Positions 24,957 to 35,638 are shown, counted from the stretch's first letter. The stretch is DNA of 64,000 bases from Planococcus sp. CP5-4_YE (GCF_019042655.1 NZ_JAHPZO010000010.1:50624-114623), one strand, 5' to 3'. Program-made: numbers and translations. The notes: generated by a model not told the origin, from the letters alone.

Positions 24957-27839
24957 TTGAAAAACCAAGAGATACGCATACAAGGCGCGCGTGCCCATAA
25001 TTTAAAAAACATCGATGTGACGATTCCGCGTGATAAGCTCGTCGTCATGACCGGTTTATCCGGTTCGGGGAAATCATCCCTGGCATTCGATACGATCTAT
25101 GCGGAAGGCCAGCGCCGATACGTCGAGTCCTTGTCGTCTTATGCACGGCAATTTCTTGGCCAAATGGATAAACCGGATGTCGATTTGATCGAAGGATTAT
25201 CTCCGGCGATTTCGATCGACCAGAAGACAACAAGCAAAAACCCGAGATCGACCGTAGCGACTGTGACAGAAATCTACGACTATATCCGGCTCATGTATGC
25301 GCGGATCGGCAAACCGATCTGCCCGAACCATGGCATCGAAATTTCTTCCCAAACAGTCGAGCAGATGGTCGACCGTTTAGTTGAATATCCGGAGCGGACG
25401 CGCATGCAAGTGCTGGCACCGCTCGTATCAGGGCGCAAAGGCACCCACGTGAAACTGTTGGAAGATATTAAGAAACAGGGATACGTGCGGGTCCGCGTCA
25501 ATGGCGAACTGATCGACTTGGACGACAATATTTCGCTCGATAAAAACAAAAAACATTCCATTGAAGTGGTCATTGACCGAGTCATCATGAAAGACGGAAT
25601 CGCCCCGCGCTTGAGCGACTCGCTGGAGTCAGCCTTGCGTCTCGGGGAAGGGCGCGTGCTGGTAGATGTTATGGACGAAGAGGAACTGTTGTTCAGCGAA
25701 CATCATGCCTGCCCGATTTGCGGATTTTCCATCGGTGAATTGGAGCCGCGCATGTTTTCATTCAACTCGCCATTTGGGGCATGCCCTGAATGTGACGGGC
25801 TTGGGATGAAACTGGAAGTCGACCCTGAACTGGTTATTCCGGATTGGGATGTCAGCCTCGAAAATCATGCTATCGCCCCGTGGCGCCCGACGAGTTCACA
25901 ATACTACCCTCAATTGCTCCAAGCGGTATGCAGCCATTTTGGTATTGAAATGGATGTGCCGATGAAAGAGTTGCCTGAAGACCAGGTCAACATCATCCTG
26001 CACGGGTCCGATCGTGAGAAAATCCGCTTCCGTTATGAGAATGATTACGGCAAAATCCGCGACAGCCATATTTTCTTTGAAGGCGTGCTCGCGAATGTTG
26101 ACCGGCGCTACCGGGAAACCAGTTCTGATTATATCCGGGACATGATGGAGAAATTCATGGGCCAGCAGCCATGCCCAACATGTTCAGGCTACCGGTTAAA
26201 ACCGGAGTCATTGGCAGTCAAAGTCAATGATCTCCATATCGGGCAAGTCGTTGAGTATTCGATTACGGAAGCGCAAGCGTTTTTCGACAGCTTGACGCTT
26301 TCGGAGAAAGACCGCCAGATAGCGAATATGATCCTCCGCGAAATTCAAGAGCGTGTCGGTTTCTTGATCAATGTAGGGCTCGATTATCTGACATTGAACC
26401 GCGCATCGGGCACATTGTCAGGCGGGGAAGCACAGCGCATCCGCCTTGCAACGCAAATCGGCTCGCGGCTGACAGGCGTTCTTTATATTCTCGATGAACC
26501 TTCAATCGGGCTTCATCAACGCGACAACGACCGTTTAATTAACACGCTAAAAAATATGCGTGATATCGGCAATACGCTGATTGTCGTTGAGCACGATGAA
26601 GATACGATGATGGCAGCGGATTATCTCATCGATGTCGGCCCTGGAGCCGGCGTACACGGCGGCGAAATCATCGCTGCTGGAGCACCCGAAAAAGTGATGA
26701 AAAACAAGAAATCGTTGACCGGCCAGTATTTGAGCGGCAAAAAATTTATTCCGCTGCCGGCTGAACGCAGACAGCCCAATGAACGGAAGATTTCAATCCG
26801 TGGAGCCTCTGCGAATAACTTAAAAAATGTCGATGTCGACATTCCAATTGGGTTGTTCACAGCGGTCACCGGAGTTTCAGGTTCTGGAAAAAGTACCTTG
26901 ATCAATGAAATCCTCTACAAGTCGCTGGCCCATAAACTGAACCGTGCGCGGGTTAAGCCAGGACAGCACAAATCGGTGGAAGGCATCGAGGAACTGGAAA
27001 AAGTCATCGATATTGACCAATCACCGATTGGGCGCACACCGCGTTCCAACCCGGCGACTTACACAGGCGTATTCGATGATATCCGGGATGTGTACGCGAC
27101 AACCAATGAAGCGAAAGTGCGCGGCTATAAAAAAGGCCGTTTCAGCTTCAACGTCAAAGGCGGGCGCTGTGAAGCCTGCCGTGGAGATGGCATCATCAAA
27201 ATCGAAATGCACTTCCTGCCGGATGTCTATGTACCATGTGAAATCTGCCATGGCAAGCGCTATAATCGCGAAACGCTGGAAGTGAAGTATAAAGACAAAA
27301 ACATTGCAGACGTGTTGGAAATGACAGTAGAAGATGCCTATGCATTCTTCGAGAACATCCCGAAAATCAACCGTAAATTGAAAACCATCGTCGATGTCGG
27401 GCTCGGCTATGTAACGCTCGGCCAGCCGGCGACTACATTATCCGGCGGTGAAGCACAGCGCGTCAAACTGGCTTCGGAGTTGCATAAACGCTCCAATGGC
27501 AAGTCGTTCTATATTTTGGACGAACCGACGACCGGCCTCCATGCCGATGATATTTCACGTTTATTGAAAGTGCTGCAAAGGCTCGTGGATAATGGAGATA
27601 CCGTGTTGACGATCGAGCATAATCTCGATGTCATCAAAACGGCCGATTATTTGATTGACCTCGGACCGGAAGGCGGAGACAAAGGCGGCACGATCTTGGC
27701 CACTGGCACCCCGGAAGATATCGCTAAAGTCGAAGGATCCTATACCGGCATGTATTTGAAACCGATCCTCGAGCGGGACAGTGCACGCATGAAAGAACTG
27801 GTCGGCAAGGCAAGCACTAAGAAAAGAAAAGCAAAGTGA
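24957..27839 (+). CDS. uvrA: Excinuclease ABC subunit A
   Basis: 960 residues, normal length. Damage-sensing ABC-type ATPase with two nucleotide-binding halves: Walker [10 protein letters not shown] near residue 31 and GVSGSGKST near 640; signatures [12 protein letters not shown] near 485 and [12 protein letters not shown] near 827. Zinc modules: CPIC..CPEC near 250-280 and [17 protein letters not shown] near 738-765. TTG start at 24957, behind AAGGATG at the uvrB stop. Co-transcribed with uvrB. Confidence 0.97.
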   Translation: MKNQEIRIQGARAHNLKNIDVTIPRDKLVVMTGLSGSGKSSLAFDTIYAEGQRRYVESLSSYARQFLGQMDKPDVDLIEGLSPAISIDQKTTSKNPRSTVATVTEIYDYIRLMYARIGKPICPNHGIEISSQTVEQMVDRLVEYPERTRMQVLAPLVSGRKGTHVKLLEDIKKQGYVRVRVNGELIDLDDNISLDKNKKHSIEVVIDRVIMKDGIAPRLSDSLESALRLGEGRVLVDVMDEEELLFSEHHACPICGFSIGELEPRMFSFNSPFGACPECDGLGMKLEVDPELVIPDWDVSLENHAIAPWRPTSSQYYPQLLQAVCSHFGIEMDVPMKELPEDQVNIILHGSDREKIRFRYENDYGKIRDSHIFFEGVLANVDRRYRETSSDYIRDMMEKFMGQQPCPTCSGYRLKPESLAVKVNDLHIGQVVEYSITEAQAFFDSLTLSEKDRQIANMILREIQERVGFLINVGLDYLTLNRASGTLSGGEAQRIRLATQIGSRLTGVLYILDEPSIGLHQRDNDRLINTLKNMRDIGNTLIVVEHDEDTMMAADYLIDVGPGAGVHGGEIIAAGAPEKVMKNKKSLTGQYLSGKKFIPLPAERRQPNERKISIRGASANNLKNVDVDIPIGLFTAVTGVSGSGKSTLINEILYKSLAHKLNRARVKPGQHKSVEGIEELEKVIDIDQSPIGRTPRSNPATYTGVFDDIRDVYATTNEAKVRGYKKGRFSFNVKGGRCEACRGDGIIKIEMHFLPDVYVPCEICHGKRYNRETLEVKYKDKNIADVLEMTVEDAYAFFENIPKINRKLKTIVDVGLGYVTLGQPATTLSGGEAQRVKLASELHKRSNGKSFYILDEPTTGLHADDISRLLKVLQRLVDNGDTVLTIEHNLDVIKTADYLIDLGPEGGDKGGTILATGTPEDIAKVEGSYTGMYLKPILERDSARMKELVGKASTKKRKAK

Positions 27840-27881
27840 AACTTTCCCTCGATACAAACGTATCATTAAAGTAGAACAGGA

Positions 27882-27901
27882 ATTTCTGCGAGGGCAGAAA
27901 T
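27882..27901 (+). repeat. Hairpin directly before the yvlB ribosome site
   Basis: ATTTCTGC and GCAGAAAT form an 8-bp stem with GAGG loop, ending two bases before GAAGAGGAGG. The sequence GGGCAGAAAT also occurs in the 13-bp palindrome at 8533. Confidence 0.5.
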
Positions 27902-27922
27902 CCGAAGAGGAGGCCAAACGAT

Positions 27923-29086
27923 ATGCAAAGTGAAAAAGAACGCATTTTGGACATGGTTGAAAATGGCACGATCTCGGCACGTGAAGCGGTTGAGCTATTG
28001 AAAGCGGTCGATGGCGGGGAAACCGGCAATGCTTCAAAAGACTACGGCCGTGAAACCTACCGCAGTTCGCGCGGCAAGCGTGGATTCTTCCGTCCGGAAG
28101 ACATGTTCAAAAAGTTCTCGAAAGATCTTTCGAAGGATTTTTCCAAGAACATGTCCAAGGATTTCAATCAACTTGGAGACCGGATGATGCAGTTCATGCA
28201 GACGTCCGCCGATAAGCTGAAAACGATGGAATTCGATTCGCCATTCGGTGAAGCCGTTCGTTTTGAACACACCTTTACGGAAGAAAGTGCGGATCTCCAC
28301 ACGATCATTGCCGATATCGCTAACGGGCAATTGGAAGTTTTCCCTTCACAGGACAGTTCGATCCGAGCAGAATGCAGCGTCAAGGCATTCCGCGCAGAAT
28401 CTCCAGAGCAGGCAAAACAGGATTTCCTGGAAAAATTCGTATTCATTGCGGATGACCGTAAATTGCGTATCATCAGCGACTTGAAAACGACGCAAGTGAA
28501 TCTCGTCTTATATGTGCCAGCAGCGGCGTTTGAACAAATTGTCGTTCGCCTGTTCAATGGCGGCTTCACGATGAAGCGTCTCGATTCTGCCTTGATCAAA
28601 GTCAAAACTGCAAACGGCAAGATTGATTTGAAAACGATCCAATTCGAAGAAGCTGAGCTTGAAACAGCTAACGGCCCAATCCAGATGATGGAAGTGAAAG
28701 GCCGCGAAGTTGAGGCGGAAACTTTGAATGGCCGTATTTATATCGATGGGGATATTGAAGACATCGACGCGAAGTCTTTAAATGGCAATGTTGTCGCGAC
28801 GACGCGCAGCAAAGAAGCGAAGAAGCTCGAAGCGAAAACCTTGGCGGGCAATGTCGAGATTTACATTCCTCAGCATTTGGCGCTGCGTGGGGAAGTTTCT
28901 TCAAATCTTGGGCGCATGGATGTTATGCTGCCGGATATTAACAGCAGCCACGAACAAGGCCAGTTCATGCAGAAAAAAATGCATTTCACGAAAACAGGGG
29001 ATGTGGAGTCTGCAGGTGGGCCATTGCTCGTCTACGGCGAAACCAAAACCGGGTCTATCCTTGTGCGTTATTTGACAATCGATTGA
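27923..29086 (+). CDS. yvlB: YvlB-like DUF4097 protein
   Basis: 387 residues. The first 35 residues (EKERILDMVENGTISAREAVELLKAV) are the helical SHOCT-like N-terminal segment of YvlB; then a linker with repeated lysine-phenylalanine units (KFSKDLSKDFSKNMSKDF). From about 110 on, a DUF4097/adhesin-like beta-helix with repeats TANGKIDLKTIQ, TANGPIQMMEVKG, TLNGRIYIDG, SLNGNVVATT. Linked in B. subtilis to envelope-stress (LiaRS/sigma-W type) operons with PspC-like partners, which are absent here. Ribosome site GAAGAGGAGG. Confidence 0.8.
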   Translation: MQSEKERILDMVENGTISAREAVELLKAVDGGETGNASKDYGRETYRSSRGKRGFFRPEDMFKKFSKDLSKDFSKNMSKDFNQLGDRMMQFMQTSADKLKTMEFDSPFGEAVRFEHTFTEESADLHTIIADIANGQLEVFPSQDSSIRAECSVKAFRAESPEQAKQDFLEKFVFIADDRKLRIISDLKTTQVNLVLYVPAAAFEQIVVRLFNGGFTMKRLDSALIKVKTANGKIDLKTIQFEEAELETANGPIQMMEVKGREVEAETLNGRIYIDGDIEDIDAKSLNGNVVATTRSKEAKKLEAKTLAGNVEIYIPQHLALRGEVSSNLGRMDVMLPDINSSHEQGQFMQKKMHFTKTGDVESAGGPLLVYGETKTGSILVRYLTID

Positions 29087-29094
29087 ACCATATG

Positions 29095-29133
29095 AAAAAG
29101 CCCAGTGGAGAATTTTCTCCACTGGGCTTTTTT
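29095..29133. terminator. Bidirectional terminator between yvlB and the amidase
   Basis: 18-bp perfect arms beginning AAAAAGCCCAGTGG, between convergent genes. Confidence 0.92.
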
Positions 29134-29136
29134 GCG

Positions 29137-29679
29137 TTATCGTTCCATACAGGTGATGGCAAAGCTGATGGCGCGTGCACAGCGCTTGCGGTAGTCGTCG
29201 GATTGCAGCAAGGATGCTTCATGCCGGTGCGTCATAAATCCACATTCAACAAGAACTGCGGGCATGACGGTATCCCTCAGCATAGCGAAATCCGCTGTTT
29301 TCAATCCGCGGTCTTTCCTTTGCGTCGACAAGATCAGCGAATCCTGGAGCAACTGCCCCAATTTGCGCGTGCGGGCAGGAGCTGTTGGATAAATAAAACT
29401 TTCGATGCCTTGTGCAGGGCTATAGTTATTTCCTGACGCATTTGCATGAATCGATACCAATAGTTCGGCGCCGGACCGATTGGCGAAGTTCGTCCTTTCC
29501 TTCAAAGGAACGTCACGGTCTTGCTGATGGCTGAACAACACCGTGTATCCTTCCACCGCTAAGCGCTTTTTCACATCTTCTGCGACAGCGTTGTTAAAAT
29601 GGAATTCCCGCATCCTGCCGTCCGGTGTCCGTTTGCCAATCGTCCCTGGCCCGTGTCCTGCATCAATGATAATCTTCAT
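29137..29679 (-). CDS. N-acetylmuramoyl-L-alanine amidase (Amidase_3)
   Basis: 180 residues, made only of the zinc amidase domain that cuts the stem peptide off peptidoglycan glycan strands. Zinc ligands: H8 in DAGHG, E25 in MREFHFN, H78 in SIHAN; catalytic glutamate in VLVECGFMTH near 143. No signal peptide and no wall-binding repeats, unlike exported autolysins; it may leave the cell by lysis or holin, or be a prophage or sporulation-lysis (CwlC-type) relic. ATG 29679 follows AAGGGGG. Confidence 0.85.
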   Translation of the reverse strand: MKIIIDAGHGPGTIGKRTPDGRMREFHFNNAVAEDVKKRLAVEGYTVLFSHQQDRDVPLKERTNFANRSGAELLVSIHANASGNNYSPAQGIESFIYPTAPARTRKLGQLLQDSLILSTQRKDRGLKTADFAMLRDTVMPAVLVECGFMTHRHEASLLQSDDYRKRCARAISFAITCMER

Positions 29680-29842
29680 CTAACATTCCCCCTTCATTCC
29701 TTATATAGAAGGAATGGGCAAGAAAGGGGACGAAATTCTTCAATTTCTTTTTTTCCATGTTAAAATAAAAACAAACCGACCGCAAAGTGAAGGGATTATT
29801 TGGAATATCTAGTTTGCGCAGCCGGGGGAATGAGGGGAAATT

Positions 29843-30769
29843 ATGGGACAAGTAACAGTGAAACAAGTAATGGATATGTTCGGCTTGAAACTGATCAGCG
29901 GCCAAGAGGGCATTGGGCGCCATATTGCCATCAGTGATATTTCGAGGCCGGGACTGGAAATGGCAGGCTATTTCACCCATTATCCAGCAAATCGCATGCA
30001 ATTGCTCGGGAAAACAGAACTGTCGTTTTTCGCCATGCTGAAGCCGGAAGAGCGGCTAGACCGAATGATGAGATTGTGTGCGGAGGATACACCTGCAATT
30101 ATCGTTTCACATGGAGTCGAAGTACCGGAGGAATTGGTCATTGCTTCTGCCGAAAAACATGTGCCGGTGCTCGGGACGAACATGACGACCACCCGGTTCT
30201 CCAGTTTACTGACGAACTTTCTAGAAAGCCATCTCGCTCCGACGACTGCTGTACACGGCGTGCTGGTCGATATTTACGGAATCGGCGTGCTCATTACCGG
30301 AAAAAGCGGCGTCGGGAAAAGTGAAACCGCTTTGGAACTCGTCAAGAAAGGCCATCGCCTCGTAGCGGATGATTGCGTTGAAATTCGCCAAGAAGGCGAA
30401 AGCACACTCGTTGGGCATCCACCGAAGCTGATCGAGTACCTGCTCGAGATTCGCGGTGTCGGTATCATTGACATTATGACTTTGTTCGGGGCGAGCGCCG
30501 TACGCAATTTCAAGCGCATTTCGCTCGTCATCGATCTCGAGCTTTGGGATCAAGACAAGACTTACGACCGTCTCGGGCTAGAGGAAGAGACAATGAAAAT
30601 CATCGATACGGAGTTGACGAAGCTGACGATCCCTGTACGCCCAGGACGCAACCTTTCCGTCATTATCGAAGTAGCTGCGATGAACTACCGCCTGAAACGG
30701 ATGGGCGTCAATGCCGCTGAGGAATTCTCCAAGCGGCTTGATGATGTCATCGCGCAGGATACAAATTAA
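29843..30769 (+). CDS. hprK: HPr kinase/phosphorylase
   Basis: 308 residues. Adds phosphate to Ser46 of HPr and Crh when glycolytic intermediates are high and removes it under phosphate excess, so it is the sensor of carbon catabolite control. N-terminal domain to about 130, then Walker [10 protein letters not shown] near residue 152, LVADDCVEI and the HprK signature [17 protein letters not shown] near 200. First gene of hprK-lgt-yvoD-ppaX-yvoF. Its partners crh and ppaX are also in this window. Confidence 0.97.
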   Translation: MGQVTVKQVMDMFGLKLISGQEGIGRHIAISDISRPGLEMAGYFTHYPANRMQLLGKTELSFFAMLKPEERLDRMMRLCAEDTPAIIVSHGVEVPEELVIASAEKHVPVLGTNMTTTRFSSLLTNFLESHLAPTTAVHGVLVDIYGIGVLITGKSGVGKSETALELVKKGHRLVADDCVEIRQEGESTLVGHPPKLIEYLLEIRGVGIIDIMTLFGASAVRNFKRISLVIDLELWDQDKTYDRLGLEEETMKIIDTELTKLTIPVRPGRNLSVIIEVAAMNYRLKRMGVNAAEEFSKRLDDVIAQDTN

Positions 30770-30790
30770 GCGAATGGGAAGGTGCATTAT

Positions 30791-31603
30791 ATGTTTTCAG
30801 TTTTAGCAGCGATCGACCCAGTAGCGTTTTCGCTTGGGCCAATCGATGTCCGGTGGTACGGCGTCATCATTGCGACCGGCATCGTCATCGCGTTTCTCGT
30901 AGGCCAGAAAGAAATGGTCAAGCGCGGCTTGCATCCGGATTATCTGACCGATCTATTGATCTGGGCTGTGCCGCTCGCCATTGTTGGCGCGCGTATCTAT
31001 TATGTGATGTTTGAATGGGAAAATTATAAAGATCAACCTGGACAAATTATCGCCATCTGGAATGGCGGGATTGCAATACATGGGGCATTGATCGCTTCGG
31101 TCATCGTTGCCTACGTATTCACGAAACGACGCAATACACCGTTTTTGAAAGTGGCGGATATTTTGGCTCCAAGTATTTTGATCGGCCAGGCCATCGGGCG
31201 CTGGGGTAATTTTATCAACCAGGAAGCGCACGGTGGGGAGGTGTCGCGTCAATTTCTTGAGAATCTGTTTATTCCCGATTGGATCATCAACCATATGTAC
31301 ATAGATGGTGCTTATTACCACCCGACTTTCCTCTATGAATCGATGTGGAGCTTGGTGGGAATCATTATTTTGCTGCTGTTGCGCAAAGTGAATCTCGTGC
31401 GCGGGGAAATGTTCTTCTTCTATATGATCTGGTATTCGGTCGGGCGCTTCTTTATAGAAGGAATGCGCACCGATAGTTTATATGTTATCGGCGAATTGCG
31501 CGCTGCCCAGCTAGTGTCGGTCATCGCGATCGTCATTGGGCTTGCGTTCATCATTTACCGGCGCGTTGCTATCAAAAACCCGCCGCATTATTTGGATAAA
31601 TAA
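30791..31603 (+). CDS. lgt: Prolipoprotein diacylglyceryl transferase
   Basis: 270 residues, seven hydrophobic helices. Transfers diacylglycerol from phosphatidylglycerol to the lipobox cysteine. RWYGVIIATGI, the catalytic-loop H in GGIAIHGALIA, and the family signature GRWGNFINQEAHG near 136-148 are intact; a further conserved GRFFIEGMRTDSL near 220. ATG 30791 is six bases behind GGAAGGTG. Second gene of the hprK operon, 21 bases after hprK. Confidence 0.96.
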   Translation: MFSVLAAIDPVAFSLGPIDVRWYGVIIATGIVIAFLVGQKEMVKRGLHPDYLTDLLIWAVPLAIVGARIYYVMFEWENYKDQPGQIIAIWNGGIAIHGALIASVIVAYVFTKRRNTPFLKVADILAPSILIGQAIGRWGNFINQEAHGGEVSRQFLENLFIPDWIINHMYIDGAYYHPTFLYESMWSLVGIIILLLLRKVNLVRGEMFFFYMIWYSVGRFFIEGMRTDSLYVIGELRAAQLVSVIAIVIGLAFIIYRRVAIKNPPHYLDK

Positions 31604-31622
31604 TTAGGAAAGAAGAGATGGA

Positions 31623-32558
31623 ATGTCGACAGTGAAAAATGGCTTGAAAGCCGGATTAAAGACTACGTGGTCACTCGGAAAAATCATTTTTCCGATTACT
31701 TTGCTCATTACCATGCTGCAATTCACGCCGGTATTGCCATTTATCATCGATTTAATCGCACCGGTCATGGGGATATTTGGCCTGAGCGGCGAGGCGGCCG
31801 TTCCGCTTGTGCTCGGCAACGCGCTCAATCTGTATGCTGGAATCGCGGGAATCTTATCGCTTGAACTGACCGTCAAAGAAGTATTCATCCTGGCGGTTAT
31901 GTTATCGTTCTCTCATAATATTTTTATCGAAACCGGCGTTGCCTTGAAAGTCGGCGTTCGTTTATGGGTCGTCTTGTTGGTGCGTTTTGGGCTTGCGGCT
32001 TTGTCCGGCATCTTGATCAACCTGTTCTGGTCTGGCGGCGGCGAAATTGCACAATATGGTTTTGCGCCTGAAGCTGCCGCTGCCCCGGAAACCTGGCTCG
32101 GCATCTTCTTGCTCGGCCTGGAAAAAGCCAGTTTTGGCGTGCTTCAGCTGGCGATGATTGTCATTCCGCTCATGCTGATGATCCAACTATTAAAAGATCG
32201 CCATTATTTACAGAAAATCTCCAATATGATGGGGCCGCTCACCAGGCTGATCGGCGTCGAGAAAAATGCCTCGTTGACGCTCGCCTCCGGGTTGATTTTC
32301 GGGTTGGCGATGGGAGCAGGTGTGATGATCCAAGCAGTCCAGGAAGATGGCGTCAGCCGCAAAGATGCGACACTCGCCTTTATCTTCCTAGTGGCATGCC
32401 ACGCAATTGTCGAGGATACGCTGATTTTCATCCCTCTCGGCATTCCGATTTGGCCGCTACTGCTGATTCGGGTCATCACCGCTCTTGCCTTGACGATATT
32501 CATCTCTTATCTATGGCGGCGAGCTGAAGACAATCGGAAGGAAGTGCTCTCTACATGA
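31623..32558 (+). CDS. yvoD: Nucleoside-recognition (Gate) domain membrane protein YvoD
   Basis: 311 residues with about eight hydrophobic helices in two similar halves, each of the nucleoside recognition/Gate type (FPITLLITMLQFTPVLP..., MIVIPLMLMIQLL..., GLIFGLAMGAGVMIQ, ACHAIVEDTLIFIPLG). Position between lgt and ppaX is as in B. subtilis. Substrate unknown. The stop overlaps the ppaX start by four bases. Confidence 0.82.
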   Translation: MSTVKNGLKAGLKTTWSLGKIIFPITLLITMLQFTPVLPFIIDLIAPVMGIFGLSGEAAVPLVLGNALNLYAGIAGILSLELTVKEVFILAVMLSFSHNIFIETGVALKVGVRLWVVLLVRFGLAALSGILINLFWSGGGEIAQYGFAPEAAAAPETWLGIFLLGLEKASFGVLQLAMIVIPLMLMIQLLKDRHYLQKISNMMGPLTRLIGVEKNASLTLASGLIFGLAMGAGVMIQAVQEDGVSRKDATLAFIFLVACHAIVEDTLIFIPLGIPIWPLLLIRVITALALTIFISYLWRRAEDNRKEVLST

Positions 32559-33208
32559 ACAAAGATATAACGACTTTATTGTTTGATTTTGATGGAACCT
32601 TGCTCGATACGAATGAATTGATCGTCCAGACATTCCTATCGGTGCTCGGCGAACATTTTCCGGGCGAATACGGACGGGAAGATGTCTTGCATTTTATCGG
32701 CCCTTCATTGGAACAGACCTTCACAAAAATCGCACCGGGCAAAGTCAGCGAACTGAGCGATCAGTACCGCCGTTTAAACCGGACGCTCCATGATGAATTG
32801 GTGTCGGAATACGACGGGGTTGCAAAAACTTTGCGGACCTTAAAATCCAGAGGCTTGAAAATGGCGATCGTTTCCACTAAACGTGAAGAAACGATCTTGC
32901 ACGGCTTGAAGTTGATGGGGGTGCACGATGTGTTCGATGCCTTAGTGGCATTGGATCATGTGCAGAACCCGAAGCCGCATCCAGAGCCGCTTGAACTGGC
33001 ATTGCGCTTATTGGAAGCAGATCAGCAAGAAGCCTTGATGATCGGCGATAATTCACACGACATTGAAGGCGGAAAAAATGCCGGTGTTCGCACAGCCGGC
33101 GTCGCATGGACTGCAAAAGGAGAAGAGTTTTTAGCTAGCTTTGAACCGGATTTCATGCTGCAGCATATTTCCGACCTGTTGGAATTGACGAAGGCGGGCG
33201 TAAAATGA
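32555..33208 (+). CDS. ppaX: Pyrophosphatase PpaX
   Basis: 217-residue HAD-family hydrolase. Nucleophile motif LFDFDGTLLDTNE at the N-terminus, motif II in VSTKRE, lysine in DHVQNPKPHPEP, and acidic motif MIGDNSHDIEGGKNAG near 160. PpaX destroys the pyrophosphate made when HprK dephosphorylates P-Ser-HPr, pulling that reaction forward, which explains its place in the hprK operon. Overlaps both neighbours by four bases. Confidence 0.92.
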   Translation: MNKDITTLLFDFDGTLLDTNELIVQTFLSVLGEHFPGEYGREDVLHFIGPSLEQTFTKIAPGKVSELSDQYRRLNRTLHDELVSEYDGVAKTLRTLKSRGLKMAIVSTKREETILHGLKLMGVHDVFDALVALDHVQNPKPHPEPLELALRLLEADQQEALMIGDNSHDIEGGKNAGVRTAGVAWTAKGEEFLASFEPDFMLQHISDLLELTKAGVK

Positions 33209-33717
33209 GACGCACCGAGCGATATCCTGTTGAAGGGGCAAATTCGCTTTGGCATATCTACAAAACCGTGCCGTTCTGGAAAGTCTCGAAAAACTTTCTG
33301 GTCATCCAGACGGCCCGCTATACACCGTTTTTGCCGATGAAAAACTGGCTGTATCGCCAATTTCTCGGCATGAAGGTCGGCAAGGAAACTTCGTTTGCGC
33401 TGATGGTCATGCCGGATGTCATGTTTCCTGAACGTATACAGGTCGGAGACAATACCGTCATCGGCTATAATACCACCATTCTTGCGCATGAATACTTGAT
33501 TGAAGAATACCGGCTCGGCGACGTCTCGATCGGCGACCGTGTCATGATCGGAGCAAACAGTACAATTTTGCCCGGCATCAAGATTGGGGATGGCGCTATC
33601 GTCTCCGCTGCCACGCTCGTCCATAAAGATGTACCGGCTGGAGCTTTTGTCGGCGGCAACCCGATGAAAATTATCTATACAGCCGAAGAAATGGCCGTTC
33701 GACAAGCAAAATCCTGA
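33205..33717 (+). CDS. yvoF: Left-handed beta-helix acyltransferase YvoF
   Basis: 170 residues. From about residue 70 on the hexapeptide repeats of a left-handed parallel beta-helix can be read (VGDNTVIGYNTTILAHEYL, LGDVSIGDRVMIGANSTILPGIKIGDGAIVSAATLV, VPAGAFVGGNP), the fold of O-acetyltransferases such as maltose or galactoside acetyltransferase. Acceptor unknown. Last gene of the hprK operon; its last codons contribute to the terminator stem. Confidence 0.85.
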   Translation: MRRTERYPVEGANSLWHIYKTVPFWKVSKNFLVIQTARYTPFLPMKNWLYRQFLGMKVGKETSFALMVMPDVMFPERIQVGDNTVIGYNTTILAHEYLIEEYRLGDVSIGDRVMIGANSTILPGIKIGDGAIVSAATLVHKDVPAGAFVGGNPMKIIYTAEEMAVRQAKS

Positions 33718-33743
33718 AAGCTCAGCGCTTTCAGGATTTTTTT
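33708..33743 (+). terminator. Terminator of the hprK operon
   Basis: AATCCTGAAAG and its complement with a 7-9 base loop, then seven T; the left arm includes the end of yvoF. Confidence 0.9.
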
Positions 33744-33754
33744 ATAGTCCTTGC

Positions 33755-33784
33755 TTGACGGGCCAAAGCGGCTTGCGCTAAAAT
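33755..33784 (+). promoter_or_regulatory. Promoter of the histidine operon
   Basis: TTGACG, spacer of 18, TAAAAT at 33779-33784. Transcription should start near 33791, just before the palindromic operator. Confidence 0.7.
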
Positions 33785-33807
33785 AAGAATCACTTTAATG
33801 ATTCATC

Positions 33808-33825
33808 ACTCTAGCGAACTAAAGT
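33808..33825 (+). promoter_or_regulatory. Candidate TrpR-family (HisR/YerC-like) operator
   Basis: ACTCTAGCGAACTAAAGT is an imperfect palindrome with the core CTAG-N4-CTAA. The E. coli TrpR operator has CTAG-N4-CTAG, and Bacillales carry a TrpR-family protein, YerC, proposed to control his genes. Lies in the leader between promoter and hisZ. An overlapping longer repeat, CACTTTA...TAAAGTG, spans 33791-33826. Confidence 0.5.
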
Positions 33826-33855
33826 GAAATAACTGATAATAGGAAGTGTTCAACG

Positions 33856-35019
33856 ATGACCATCGAAATGTTTGAAAAACCATTAGGCATGCGTGACGAT
33901 TTTCCTTTAATTGCAAAACAGAAAGCAGATTTGAAAAAACAAGGCACCCACTTGATTGAGCATGGAGGGTATGAATTGCTACAGACGCCGACTTTGGAGT
34001 ATTACGAGACAATCGGAAAGATTTCCGCCATTTCGGACGATGCTTTGTTCAAGCTGCTCGACAACCAAGGAAAGACGCTCGTCTTACGCCCGGATATGAC
34101 GTCCCCGATTGCGCGGGTTGCGGCATCGAAATTATTGCGTGAGAAAATGCCGATCCGACTTGGCTATTACTCCAATGTATTCCGTGCGCAAAAGCGCGAA
34201 GGCGGACGCCCTGCAGAATTTGAGCAGATGGGCGTCGAGTTGATTGGCGACGATTCCCTTTATGCGGATGCAGAAGTCATCAGCCTGGCTTGGGATATTT
34301 TGAAGGAATTGGGCGTCGGTTCTGCTCGCACCGTCATCGGCCATACGAGACTGCTTGAACTGATACTTGCGGATTTCGGGCTGGATGCGGAACAAAGCGG
34401 CAAAGTGCGCGAATTGTTTGTCGCGAAGAACGGTGTCGGGGTTGAACAATTGGCAAAAAAATTGCCGATCCCTGAAAACAAGTTGGCATCATTCTTGAAA
34501 TTGATGCAGGCAACAACAGTAGCCGATTGGAAACGCTGGATCAACGAAGAAAATGAAGAACAACGCGAGCTTTACCACGACATGGAGCGTTTAGAAGGAC
34601 TGCTTGGGCGCAACGGACTCGGAGATGCCATCACTTTTGATATATCCTTCAGCAGCCACATGACTTATTACACTGGATTGGTGTTCGAATTCTACGGAGC
34701 TGGCAGCGGATTTCCGCTCGGCAGCGGCGGGCGCTATGACGGCTTGATGGAGCAGTTCGGCTTGCAGGTAGGTGCGACCGGATTCGGTTTGCGTGTCGAC
34801 CGTTTGCTGGAATCGGTAACGGCTGAAAAAACAGAGCAACCGCACACATTGATCTTATTCGATGAACAAAGCGAGCAAAATGCATTCGATAAAGCCCAAC
34901 AAATAAGAAATTCAGGGAAACGAGTGACCTTGCAGTATGCACCGGCCGTTAAAGCGCTGGAGCCGTTCACTGCCTTGTTCACCGAAGTCATCACAGGGGA
35001 GGAGCTGCACAATGGATGA
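33856..35019 (+). CDS. hisZ: ATP phosphoribosyltransferase regulatory subunit HisZ
   Basis: 387 residues, a paralogue of histidyl-tRNA synthetase without aminoacylation role. Class II motifs are seen: [23 protein letters not shown] (motif 2 region with [21 protein letters not shown]) and a late [14 protein letters not shown]. It pairs with short-form HisG to make an active, histidine-regulated enzyme; the short HisG next door confirms this. Ribosome site AGGAAGTG. First gene of hisZGDBHAFI. Confidence 0.95.
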   Translation: MTIEMFEKPLGMRDDFPLIAKQKADLKKQGTHLIEHGGYELLQTPTLEYYETIGKISAISDDALFKLLDNQGKTLVLRPDMTSPIARVAASKLLREKMPIRLGYYSNVFRAQKREGGRPAEFEQMGVELIGDDSLYADAEVISLAWDILKELGVGSARTVIGHTRLLELILADFGLDAEQSGKVRELFVAKNGVGVEQLAKKLPIPENKLASFLKLMQATTVADWKRWINEENEEQRELYHDMERLEGLLGRNGLGDAITFDISFSSHMTYYTGLVFEFYGAGSGFPLGSGGRYDGLMEQFGLQVGATGFGLRVDRLLESVTAEKTEQPHTLILFDEQSEQNAFDKAQQIRNSGKRVTLQYAPAVKALEPFTALFTEVITGEELHNG

Positions 35020-35638
35020 ATTAACAATTGCCATGCCGAAGGGCAGGATCTTTGAAGAAGCATACGAGCTATTGGTAGGGGCAGGCTATGACCTGCCGAA
35101 AGAGCTCGACGACTCGCGCAAGCTGATCGTCGAAGCACCGAATGAAAAATTCCGCTTTATTCTCGCGAAGCCGATGGATGTGCCGACTTATGTCGAGCAC
35201 GGCGTAGCGGATATCGGCATTGCCGGAAAAGACGTCTTGCTCGAGCACGATCGAGACGTCCACGAATTATTGGACCTCGGCATCAGCGCATGCTATATCG
35301 CGACGGCCGGTTTGCCGGACACAGAAATGGACGAAGTGACGCCGCGCATTGCGACGAAATATCCGGCGGTGGCTTCTCATTATTACCGCAGCAAAGGTGA
35401 ACAAGTCGAGATCATTGAATTGAACGGCTCAATCGAATTGGCGCCGTTGATCGGCTTGTCCGACCGAATTGTGGACATTGTGTCAACCGGGCGCACCTTA
35501 AAAGACAATGGTTTGGTGGAATATGAGAAGATTGCGGACATCACGTCGCGCCTCATTGCAAACCCGGTAAGCTACCGCTTGAAACAACAGCGCATTACCG
35601 AATTGGTCGATAAACTGCGGGAGCAGGTGGAACGATGA
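35012..35638 (+). CDS. hisG: ATP phosphoribosyltransferase, short form
   Basis: 208 residues. Joins ATP and PRPP in the first step of histidine synthesis. [14 protein letters not shown] at the N-terminus, [21 protein letters not shown] and the PRPP loop in [13 protein letters not shown] near 155. It lacks the C-terminal ACT-like regulatory domain of long HisG, so it depends on HisZ. ATG 35012 lies behind GGGGAGGAG and overlaps hisZ by eight bases. Confidence 0.97.
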   Translation: MDELTIAMPKGRIFEEAYELLVGAGYDLPKELDDSRKLIVEAPNEKFRFILAKPMDVPTYVEHGVADIGIAGKDVLLEHDRDVHELLDLGISACYIATAGLPDTEMDEVTPRIATKYPAVASHYYRSKGEQVEIIELNGSIELAPLIGLSDRIVDIVSTGRTLKDNGLVEYEKIADITSRLIANPVSYRLKQQRITELVDKLREQVER

